Assembly (NCBI RefSeq): GCF_002865585.1
Contig: NZ_CP025581.1
Coordinates: 1-64,000 of the forward strand
Source: Nocardioides houyundeii
GTDB taxonomy: Bacteria; Actinomycetota; Actinomycetes; Propionibacteriales; Nocardioidaceae
Direction of reading: 5' to 3'
DNA length: 64,000 nucleotides
Made by a program: the position numbers and the translations under genes. This document shows, in pieces, positions 33,933 through 40,579 of this stretch; the first letter of the stretch is position 1, and each line of letters begins with the position of its first letter. The notes under the pieces were generated by a model that worked only from the letters and a program-made list of their open reading frames with translations, searched no databases and had not been told where the DNA came from.

Positions 33933-34619
33933 GTGAGCGGCTCAGCGAGCACGTCCACCGGTAGCAGGAAGCTCCCGCGGCGCCGATGGGTGCTGACGAT
34001 CTCCCTCGCCGTGCTGGCCTCGGCGCTGATCGTCGGGGGACTGCTCGCCCGCGGCCCCGAGGCCCGGCCTCCTGCGGCGCCTGCGGACAGTGCACCCGGG
34101 GCACCCGTGGGCGCGAGGCCCGACGCCTCGCCGACCGCGGTGTCGTTGCCGAGCGTCCCCGTCTCCATCACGATCCCGTCGATCGGCGCGTCCTCCGACC
34201 TGGTCGGCCTCGGGATGGAGCAGGACCGCACCGTCGAGGTGCCACGCGACGCCGACCAGGCTGGTTGGTACGAGCTCGGGACCAGCCCAGGCCAGCCCGG
34301 GTCGGCGGTGATCCTGGGGCACGTGGACTCGACACGGGGACCGGCGGTCTTCCACCGCCTCCGCGAGCTGGTTCCCGGCGCACACGTCCGGGTGGTCCTT
34401 GCCGACGGTGCCGTCGAGACGTTCGCCGTGAGCCGACTCGAGACGGTCCGGAACGATGACTTCCCCGCGCAGCGGGTCTATGCCGGGACCCCGGACCGGC
34501 CCACCCTCACCCTCGTGACGTGTGGCGGCGAGTACGACGCGGCCAGGGGTGGCTACCAGGCGAACGTCATCGCCTACGCCGAGCACGTGAGCACGGACCG
34601 GTCCCTCACGCTGCGCTAG
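33933..34619 (+). CDS. Class F sortase
   Basis: A 228-residue membrane-anchored sortase. An N-terminal helix (about residues 20-40) and a Pro/Ala linker precede the catalytic barrel. The catalytic His is in VILGHVDS (near 130) and the Cys is in TLVTCGGEYD (near 195). At the position 12 residues after Cys, where class F enzymes usually have Arg (…YRDNV), this one has Gln (GGYQANV). The gene follows the surface-protein gene by 10 bp, so the upstream product is the probable substrate. The GTG at 33933 has no strong ribosome site and may be translationally coupled. Confidence 0.87.
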   Translation: MSGSASTSTGSRKLPRRRWVLTISLAVLASALIVGGLLARGPEARPPAAPADSAPGAPVGARPDASPTAVSLPSVPVSITIPSIGASSDLVGLGMEQDRTVEVPRDADQAGWYELGTSPGQPGSAVILGHVDSTRGPAVFHRLRELVPGAHVRVVLADGAVETFAVSRLETVRNDDFPAQRVYAGTPDRPTLTLVTCGGEYDAARGGYQANVIAYAEHVSTDRSLTLR

Positions 34620-34670
34620 CTCGCCGTGGCGGGATCCGAGAGCACCGTTCCAGGCTCGGGGATGGTGCTT

Positions 34671-35396
34671 TCACGTACCGCCGCGGTGGGTACGGCGCAG
34701 CACGGCGTCGGCGGCGACCAGCAGCAGGACCCCGGCCACCGCGTCGAGCCACCAGTGGTTGGCGGTGACCACCACGATGAACGTGGTCAGTGCGGCGTGC
34801 AGGGCCGCGCAGACGGCGAGCCAGCGCGGTCCGGTGCGGGCGACGACGTAGGCGATGAGAACCGCCCAGCCGACGTGCAGGCTCGGCATGGCCGCGAACT
34901 GGTTGGCCAGATCGGCACTGGCGCCGTCGTACGGCGACGGGCCGTAGCGCGCCATCGTGTCCAGGAACCCCCAGTCGGGGAACATCCGCGGGGGCGCGAG
35001 CGGGAAGAGCATGTGGATGACCAGCGCGGCGCCGGTCTGTCCGATGGCCAGGTTCCGCGCCCACAGGTACTCCGCCCGGGGACGACAGAGGAACCCCCAG
35101 AGGAGGAAGAGCGCCATCAGCGGGAAGTGGACGCTGGTGTAGTAGACGTTCGCCGCCCGGAACAGGGGCTCTGAATGGACCGCGGCCTGGATCGCGGCCT
35201 CGGACGGAAGGCGCAGCACGGCCTCCAGCCGGCGTACCAGGTCGCCGTGCTGCAGCGCCTCCTGCTCCTGACCGGTGATGAGGGAGCGGCCGAGCTTGTA
35301 GAGGCAGAACAGGACCGCGATCAGCACCAGCTCCGAGACAGCACGGCCGACGGCGCGTGCCGCCGCCGGGCGCGGCGCCCGTACCTGGGTGCTCAT
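34671..35396 (-). CDS. PAP2-superfamily membrane phosphatase/transferase
   Basis: A 241-residue polytopic protein with about six membrane helices. The PAP2-type signature is split as AAMPSLHVGWA (near residue 167) and ANHWWLDAVAG (near 212), the two histidine motifs seen in inositol-phosphoceramide-synthase-like members. It probably acts on a lipid phosphate or phosphoinositol head group at the outer membrane face. It is divergent from a broken TetR gene, with a palindrome between them. Confidence 0.85.
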   Translation of the reverse strand: MSTQVRAPRPAAARAVGRAVSELVLIAVLFCLYKLGRSLITGQEQEALQHGDLVRRLEAVLRLPSEAAIQAAVHSEPLFRAANVYYTSVHFPLMALFLLWGFLCRPRAEYLWARNLAIGQTGAALVIHMLFPLAPPRMFPDWGFLDTMARYGPSPYDGASADLANQFAAMPSLHVGWAVLIAYVVARTGPRWLAVCAALHAALTTFIVVVTANHWWLDAVAGVLLLVAADAVLRRTHRGGT

Positions 35397-35405
35397 CCGA
35401 GCATA

Positions 35406-35423
35406 TTAAGTCACGCGCCTTAA
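35406..35423. promoter_or_regulatory. Candidate operator between the PAP2 gene and a broken TetR gene
   Basis: TTAAG-N8-CTTAA, an AT-rich inverted repeat in very GC-rich DNA, lies 10 bp upstream of the PAP2 start. It probably served the adjacent TetR regulator, which is now truncated. Confidence 0.45.
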
Positions 35424-35472
35424 CGCTTCTGATGGCTAGGGGTAGCCTTGCCACCCGTCCTGGAAGGAAGCG

Positions 35473-35547
35473 ATGCCGCGTCCCGGTGCCCGGCGCCTGC
35501 TCGATGCCGCCGAACGTCTGCGGTGGTCGAGGGCCGGGCACGTCTGA
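35473..35547 (+). pseudogene. TetR regulator stub (truncated N-terminus)
   Basis: A strong ribosome site GGAAGGAAG and ATG begin a 24-codon frame starting MPRPGARRLLDAAERL, the typical opening of a TetR helix-turn-helix. It then runs into unrelated codons and a stop. No further TetR coding is recognisable up to 35650. It is most likely the remnant of a repressor that controlled the divergent PAP2 gene. Confidence 0.6.
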
Positions 35548-35652
35548 CCACGCACCTGCTGAGCACCGCCTGCGCATGTCCGCGGTTGGGGTGCCGGATG
35601 GCGTGCGCGGCAGCCTCTTCTGCGTACATGCGCACATGCGCAGTTCGGGCGG

Positions 35653-35938
35653 CTACCTCGCGAGCAGGCGTGGACGGTCGCTGTGCCGAGGCCGGGCCGC
35701 GTCCGTGGGCAACTCGAACTCGGTGCGCACCCCGGGGCTGAACGCCACGTGGTCCGGCGGGCGGGTGGTCAGGCCGGGCAGCCCGACCGAGGCCAGCAGG
35801 TCGTCGTCGAGGGTGAGCACCTCGGCGTGGTGCACCGGCCAGGGCTCGTGCTGGTGGGGGATGTAGAGGGTCCGGCCCAGGTGGCGCACGTGCAGTCCCG
35901 AGCGGCCGCTGAGGAAGTCGTCCAGCTCGGCCGCGGTC
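35653..35938 (-). pseudogene. C-terminal fragment of a DUF2071 protein
   Basis: About 90 codons (ELDDFLSGRSGLHV… GRTLYIPHQHEPWPVH… TTRPPDHVAFSPGV) match the C-terminus of the intact DUF2071 protein at 38122-38892, with high nucleotide identity over about 260 bp in the same orientation. There is no matching N-terminal two thirds upstream. The fragment lies within 35548-36081, which holds no other recognisable gene. It is a dead partial duplicate. Confidence 0.82.
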
Positions 35939-36081
35939 GACGCCGGCAGGCAGCGACCGTCGACCAGGCCGGCATGGTCTCGCCCAGAGGAGACGTGCGG
36001 GCCCTCAGGTGGGGTCGTGATCTTCTGGGTGTGGCGGCACGCTGCGAGGCAGCATCCGACACCGAGGACACCTGACGGTTG

Positions 36082-36993
36082 TCAGCGTCCCCAGGCACCT
36101 GGGTGCCCAGCATCCCTTTCCGCAGGTCGTCCACCTCGGTCGTCCTCCTCCGCGCGAAAGCGCACCAGGCGGGGTATTGCCGTCAGGATCGCGAAGTCCT
36201 TGTTCTTGAACTCGAAGTGCGGGACGGCGAGAAGCATGGAGACCGACACGGTCCACCGCTGGTCGTGACGTGCTCTGAGGTAGACGACGGCGAGGGCCAC
36301 GCCCAGCCGTGCGGCCCGGGACACCTCATCGCCGGAGCCGCTGTTGTCGCGCAGGAACTGGAGCCACTCCACCCAGAGCTGCGGTTGTGCCAGAGCCGAG
36401 GCCCCAGCCAGCACCGTGGTGCAGGCGACGATCCAGCCGACCGCGCGCCACTCACCTCGGGCCGCGAACCACACCAGTCCCACGAGCCCGATGGTGATCT
36501 TGGTGAGGAAGGCGAACGCCCAGAGCCCGGGTCTCTTGAATCCCAGGCACACCATCACCCCGAGCAGTCCGTAGATGTTGCCGAAGAGGATCTCGGGGAG
36601 GCACAGGAGCAGTACCGGGACCCTCCATCGGAGCGGCAGGGGACGTGTCAGCCAGAGGAGGCAGGCGATCTCCACCGCCATCCATATGGTGAGGAACGCG
36701 GGCCAGGGCAGGAGTCCGATCGGGGTGATCAGCTGCAGGAAAAGCGGTGAGTACAGGTAGGCGTCCTGGGCTCCGGGAGCGGCGCCGTAGGGCTCGTCGG
36801 CACGGGTGGCGAGCCAGTAGGCGTGAGCGTCGTAGCCGAGCCCGCCGTGCGGCAGGTAGGCGAGGACGGGGATGGAGGCTGCGAGGAGCGAGCCCACCCA
36901 CAGTCCGAGCAGGCATCCCAGCACCAGGGCGCCCCGCAGGCTCCGGGGCTCCTGGGGTGAACGGGACCGCGAGCGTCGCGAGGCCCTGTTCAT
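36082..36993 (-). CDS. GT87/DUF2029-like membrane glycosyltransferase
   Basis: A 303-residue integral membrane protein with about eight hydrophobic segments. Early residues GGLGYDAHAYW (near 54) carry the acidic residue expected for polyprenol-phosphate-mannose-using GT-C enzymes, and the YLYSPLFLQLITPIGLLPW segment (near 83) is typical of DUF2029/GT87. This suggests mannosyl transfer to a cell-envelope glycolipid. The ATG at 36993 is preferred because the upstream in-frame part is basic and repetitive. It is shorter than most family members (about 370-420), and its GC content looks lower than its surroundings. Confidence 0.72.
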   Translation of the reverse strand: MNRASRRSRSRSPQEPRSLRGALVLGCLLGLWVGSLLAASIPVLAYLPHGGLGYDAHAYWLATRADEPYGAAPGAQDAYLYSPLFLQLITPIGLLPWPAFLTIWMAVEIACLLWLTRPLPLRWRVPVLLLCLPEILFGNIYGLLGVMVCLGFKRPGLWAFAFLTKITIGLVGLVWFAARGEWRAVGWIVACTTVLAGASALAQPQLWVEWLQFLRDNSGSGDEVSRAARLGVALAVVYLRARHDQRWTVSVSMLLAVPHFEFKNKDFAILTAIPRLVRFRAEEDDRGGRPAERDAGHPGAWGR

Positions 36994-37083
36994 CACGCAG
37001 CAATCATCCGACCTCGGGTCAGTGTGGGGCGGGGTTTCGGAGAACCGAGGTCGGGCCGGTGGTCTTCGCCGCACGCCGACTCC

Positions 37084-37113
37084 GCGAACGTCATCGCGAA
37101 CGTCATCGCGAAC
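37084..37113. repeat. Short 12-bp tandem repeat
   Basis: GCGAACGTCATC is present twice in a row, plus a half copy GCGAAC, in the gap between the divergent GT87 and NTF2-like genes. No function is apparent; it may be part of a regulatory region or slippage product. Confidence 0.6.
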
Positions 37114-37198
37114 CACGAGCACGTGAGCCTGAGCCCGCTAGGTTGTCGCTCATGCGAGCGAACCCGGTGCGGTGCCAGTCAGTGTGCGGAGCAGGTCG

Positions 37199-37609
37199 AT
37201 GAAGGCGTTCAAGACGGCCGTCGAGGCCCGCGACATTGAGGCGATGACGGCTCTGCTGGCCGAGGACGTGGTCTTCCGCAGCCCGGTGGCCCACAAGCCC
37301 TACCCGGGCAAGGCGATCACCGCCTCGATCCTGACGGAGGTGATCGAGGTCTTCACCGACTTCCGCTACGTCACCGAGATCGGCGAGGAGGGCGGGCGCG
37401 ACCACGCCCTGGTCTTCGAGGCGAACGTCGGCGACCGGGCGCTGACCGGCTGCGACTTCATCCACCTCGATGATGGCGGCCTGATCGACGACTTCATGGT
37501 GATGGTCCGGCCGCTGTCCGGCGCCCAGGCACTGGCCGCCGAGATGGGCGCGCGGTTCGACCGGATCGTTGCCCGGGTCACCAGCGCTACTGAAGACTCG
37601 GCGTCATGA
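37199..37609 (+). CDS. NTF2-like/SnoaL-fold protein
   Basis: A 136-residue protein of the cone-shaped NTF2 fold: MKAFKTAVEARDIEAMTALLAEDVVF at the N-terminus, then FIHLDDGGLIDDFMVMVRPL near residue 88. Such proteins are small hydrolases, isomerases or ligand-binding domains. No pathway can be assigned. The stop overlaps the ATG of the glutathione peroxidase gene by 4 bp, so the pair is cotranslated. Confidence 0.83.
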   Translation: MKAFKTAVEARDIEAMTALLAEDVVFRSPVAHKPYPGKAITASILTEVIEVFTDFRYVTEIGEEGGRDHALVFEANVGDRALTGCDFIHLDDGGLIDDFMVMVRPLSGAQALAAEMGARFDRIVARVTSATEDSAS

Positions 37610-38097
37610 CCTCCATCTTCGAGTTCGAGGCGCCTGCGATCACCGGCGACCCCACCCCCTTGGCGACGTACGACGGGGACGTGCTGCTGGTGGTCAACAC
37701 CGCCTCGCAGTGCGGCTTCACCCCGCAGTACGAAGGACTGCAGGAGCTGGAGACCAAGTACGCCGACTCCGGCTTCCACGTGCTGGGCTTCCCGTGCGAC
37801 CAGTTCGGCGGTCAGGAGCCCGGGCAGGAGGAGGAGATCGCCGCCTTCTGCACCGGCAGCTTCGGCGTCACCTTCCCGATGTTCGCCAAGGTCGAGGTCA
37901 ACGGCAAGGCTGCCCACCCGCTCTTCGAGTGGCTGCGCCGCGAGAAGGGCGGGGTGCTCAGCAACCGGATCAAGTGGAACTTCACCAAGTTCCTGGTCGG
38001 CCGCGACGGTCAGGTGATCAAGCGCTACGCGCCGACGGTGAAGCCGGCGGACATCGCCGCCGACATCGAGACCGCGCTGGCGGCGCCGCGAGCCTGA
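37606..38097 (+). CDS. Glutathione peroxidase family thiol peroxidase
   Basis: A 163-residue thioredoxin-fold peroxidase. The peroxidatic Cys is in NTASQCGFTPQY (near residue 36), with the conserved FPCDQFGGQEPG (near 63) and the WNFTKFLV tail (near 125). It uses cysteine, not selenocysteine, and in bacteria generally takes electrons from thioredoxin rather than glutathione. Its 4-bp overlap with the preceding NTF2-like gene hints at a joint role in detoxifying organic peroxides. Confidence 0.93.
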   Translation: MTSIFEFEAPAITGDPTPLATYDGDVLLVVNTASQCGFTPQYEGLQELETKYADSGFHVLGFPCDQFGGQEPGQEEEIAAFCTGSFGVTFPMFAKVEVNGKAAHPLFEWLRREKGGVLSNRIKWNFTKFLVGRDGQVIKRYAPTVKPADIAADIETALAAPRA

Positions 38098-38121
38098 GGC
38101 TGCCGGGCGGGCGAGTGAGGC

Positions 38122-38892
38122 CTACCGCTGCCGAGGCCGGGCCGCGTCCGTGGGGAAGCCGAACTCGGTGTGCACGCCGGGGCTGAACGCCACGTGGTCC
38201 GGCGGGCGGGTGGCCAGCTCTGGCAGTCCCACCGACGCCAGCAGGTCGTCGTCCAGGGTGAGCACCTCGGCGTCGTGCACCGGCCACGGCTCGTGACGGT
38301 TGGGGATGTAGAGGGTTCGGCCCCAGCGGCGCACGTGCAGTCCCCAGCGCGCGCTCAGGAAGAGGTCCAGCTCCGTGCTCTCGCGCCTGGCCCCGGCCCG
38401 GACCAGGATGCGGCTCTCGGTGCGGGCGCCCGGTCGCCGCAGGCGCGCGTCGTAGGTGTGCACGTCCCCGCTCGCCTGGTAGCGCATCCGCGCCAGGCGG
38501 TACGGCAGGCCGAACGCCGTGCGGGCGCCGGCGACGACCGCCGCCCGGTCGGCGTCCAGGCTGAGGAACACGATGCCGCGGCGCCCGGTCTCGTCGACGG
38601 AGTAGAGCCGCACGTTGGTCTCCAGGAAGAAGCCGAACCACGGGACCGCCGGGCCACTGGAGAGGCCGGATCCGACGGTCCGGAACGGGATCAGCCCGAC
38701 GTAGGTGACCCCGTCGAGGGTGTCGGGACGTACGCCGGGCGGCATCCGGTGGGCGACCTCCTGCGGGTCGACCGCCCAGTGCAGGAAGGTGAGGTCCAGC
38801 CAGCTCTGGTTGAGCATCACCGGGCCGGCTAGGTCGGGGGCGTCAGAGGTGACCGGCTCCGGGGCGAAGGGCTGCGTGGCGGCGTGTCTCAC
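38122..38892 (-). CDS. DUF2071 (YqjF-like) protein
   Basis: A 256-residue protein matching the DUF2071 pattern: LTFLHWAVDPQEVAHRMPPGV near residue 33, GLIPFRTVG, then NVRLYSVDETGRRGIVFLSLD near 95. Function is unknown. Its last 90 codons are duplicated as a degenerate fragment at 35653-35938. It ends 25 bp from the convergent glutathione peroxidase gene and begins 10 bp from the sulfotransferase stop, so it is probably cotranscribed with the latter. Confidence 0.86.
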   Translation of the reverse strand: MRHAATQPFAPEPVTSDAPDLAGPVMLNQSWLDLTFLHWAVDPQEVAHRMPPGVRPDTLDGVTYVGLIPFRTVGSGLSSGPAVPWFGFFLETNVRLYSVDETGRRGIVFLSLDADRAAVVAGARTAFGLPYRLARMRYQASGDVHTYDARLRRPGARTESRILVRAGARRESTELDLFLSARWGLHVRRWGRTLYIPNRHEPWPVHDAEVLTLDDDLLASVGLPELATRPPDHVAFSPGVHTEFGFPTDAARPRQR

Positions 38893-38901
38893 GCCGCCAG
38901 C

Positions 38902-39588
38902 CTAGATCGACCGGGGGAGGGTCGGCCGGGTCGAAGGTCCCTGCTCGCGGCGGGCCGTTGCGGCCCGTCGGCGCGCTTCGGCACGCAGCAGGTAGTCGGC
39001 GGTGCTGTTCTCGTGCGGGAACGGCTCGTCCGGCAACGGTACGTCGAGCGCCCGGCAGAGCGGCTCCCACCCCTCGCCCGGCTGCCACTCGACGAGCCGC
39101 TCGGGTGCGATCTCCGCGCGCACCCGCGCCAGGTGCCGCTCGTAGTCCGCCATCATCTCGGCGGGATCGTCCAGGTCGGTGAGGACACCGGTGAAGATGG
39201 AGCCGAACAGCGCCACCAAGGGATCGGTCTTCTCCCCGCCGGCCAAGGTGTCGCGGGTACGGGCCAGGACGGTGGGCTCCATGCTCCGGAGCCAGACCTG
39301 GGGGCTCTCCCGGCGCGAGAGCAGCACCGGCGCCTGGGGATAGGCCGCGGCCAGGTCGCGCCAGCAGGTCGAGAACGGAGTGTCGACACCGGCGGCGTAC
39401 CCGGCCAGGAACTCCTCCCACGCCGGTGGCTCCCCGCGGATCGCCGCCACCCAGGTGGGCGCGTGCTCGGGGTGCGCCAGGGCCTCGCTCATGTGGTAGA
39501 CCGGCGCGTCGAGCAGGAGTCCGAGCGCCCGGCGCAGCGAGGTCGTCCCGGTTCGGGGCAGCCCGGCACCGATCAGTCGCAGGGTCAC
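38902..39588 (-). CDS. Sulfotransferase family protein
   Basis: A 228-residue P-loop protein. The PAPS-binding 5'-phosphosulfate loop GLPRTGTTSLRRAL is at residues 9-22, and the 3'-phosphate-binding region LSRRESPQVWLRSM is near 90. Many such bacterial proteins sulfate lipids or secondary metabolites, while some are atypical with unknown acceptors. The helical C-terminus has lost similarity to enzymes with known acceptors. A GTG start is used. It is followed within 10 bp by the DUF2071 gene. Confidence 0.84.
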   Translation of the reverse strand: MTLRLIGAGLPRTGTTSLRRALGLLLDAPVYHMSEALAHPEHAPTWVAAIRGEPPAWEEFLAGYAAGVDTPFSTCWRDLAAAYPQAPVLLSRRESPQVWLRSMEPTVLARTRDTLAGGEKTDPLVALFGSIFTGVLTDLDDPAEMMADYERHLARVRAEIAPERLVEWQPGEGWEPLCRALDVPLPDEPFPHENSTADYLLRAEARRRAATARREQGPSTRPTLPRSI

Positions 39589-39624
39589 GTCTCCGCCTCC
39601 TCGCTCGGGCAGCCGCGGGCGAGC

Positions 39625-40044
39625 TCAGCCCATGGTACGGCGGAACACCCGGTGGAAGATCCCCGCACGGCCGAGCTCCACGCGGCTCTCGGGGCTGATG
39701 GTCCGGCCCGCGAGGTAGTCGTTGAACCCGGGCAGCTCGGCGGCCTGCTCGGGGCTGATCGACTTGAAGCCCATGGACCAGTCGGGGAAGATGCGCTCGG
39801 TGATCTCGTCCCGCAGCGCGACGTCCAGGTTGCGGTGACGCCGGTCCCGCTGGATTCGCCCGTAGGTCTCCTCCACCGCGTCCTCGGGACCCTCCAGGGT
39901 CTGGATGAAGTGCCCGCCGGCGTACAGCAGCACGCCGGTCAGGTCGGCCGCGTGGTTGTTCTCGCGCGTGGCGGAGAGCAGCTCGGTCAGCTCGGTCTCG
40001 TCGTAGGGGGACGTGGCGGTGCTGATGTAGGTAAGCGAGATCAT
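39625..40044 (-). CDS. BLUF-domain blue-light sensor
   Basis: A 139-residue stand-alone BLUF photoreceptor that binds FAD and senses blue light. All key residues are visible: Tyr6 (LTYIS), Asn30 (RENN), Gln48 (HFIQTLEG), and Trp89/Met91 (DWSMGF), matching Tyr21, Asn45, Gln63, Trp104 and Met106 of AppA. About 45 C-terminal residues form a short helical extension with no effector domain, so it must act through a partner protein. The ATG at 40044 starts directly at the first strand. The long in-frame extension upstream is rejected. Confidence 0.92.
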   Translation of the reverse strand: MISLTYISTATSPYDETELTELLSATRENNHAADLTGVLLYAGGHFIQTLEGPEDAVEETYGRIQRDRRHRNLDVALRDEITERIFPDWSMGFKSISPEQAAELPGFNDYLAGRTISPESRVELGRAGIFHRVFRRTMG

Positions 40045-40191
40045 CTGGACCCTTGCGAAGTGGCTGGATGGCTTGCGGCGCCCGGGGGCATCACCGGGAA
40101 GTATGCGTCGTCGAAGCCTGCGAGGGAGTGAAATTGGCGCGGTAGCGCCGTCATAGTCACCCGGATCAGCGCCGCGGGGCAGGATGACCTG

Positions 40192-40473
40192 ATGACCGTG
40201 TACCTCGCCTGGACCTCCGAGACCCCGGAGGATCTGGACGGTCCCTGGCAGGAGGCGAGGCAGATCGCTCCGGGACTCCTCGCCCTGGAGAGCACCGAGA
40301 CGCTGTCGGTGGTCTACCACGCGCTGAAGTGGGCGCTGTCCGACGAAGGCTCGCTCATCGTGGTCCCGGTCGACCGCGCGCCCAAGTCGCGGGGCATGGC
40401 TCCGGGCACCACCAGCTGGCTGCGTGAGCGGACTACTCCTGGCCGTCGGGACGACCCTCGTCGGGAGCGTTGA
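40192..40473 (+). CDS. Hypothetical small protein
   Basis: A 93-residue protein beginning MTVYLAWTSETPEDLDGPW. It is compact and well-composed for coding through about residue 70, then the tail is basic. No family is recognised. It is divergent from the BLUF gene with 147 bp between starts, and the 3' end overlaps the convergent micro-ORF by 41 bp. It could be the BLUF partner, but nothing in the sequence proves it. Confidence 0.55.
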   Translation: MTVYLAWTSETPEDLDGPWQEARQIAPGLLALESTETLSVVYHALKWALSDEGSLIVVPVDRAPKSRGMAPGTTSWLRERTTPGRRDDPRRER

Positions 40474-40579
40474 GCGAAGGCTCCGCGTCCTGGTCGCCTC
40501 CCTCGGCACCGGACTGCTCCTCGATGGTGGGAGTCTTCTCCTCGGGCTGGTCGCCGGACTCGTTCTCGTGTGTGGTCAT
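40433..40579 (-). CDS. Small acidic protein coupled to the polymerase gene
   Basis: A 48-codon ORF starting MTTHENESGDQPEEKTPTIE and ending in GRPDGQE. It is strongly acidic with no hydrophobic segment, so likely disordered. Its ATG overlaps the polymerase-like stop in an ATGA (4-bp overlap), a classic coupling arrangement that supports real translation. Function is unknown; it could bind or modulate the upstream polymerase-like protein. Confidence 0.62.
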   Translation of the reverse strand: MTTHENESGDQPEEKTPTIEEQSGAEGGDQDAEPSLNAPDEGRPDGQE

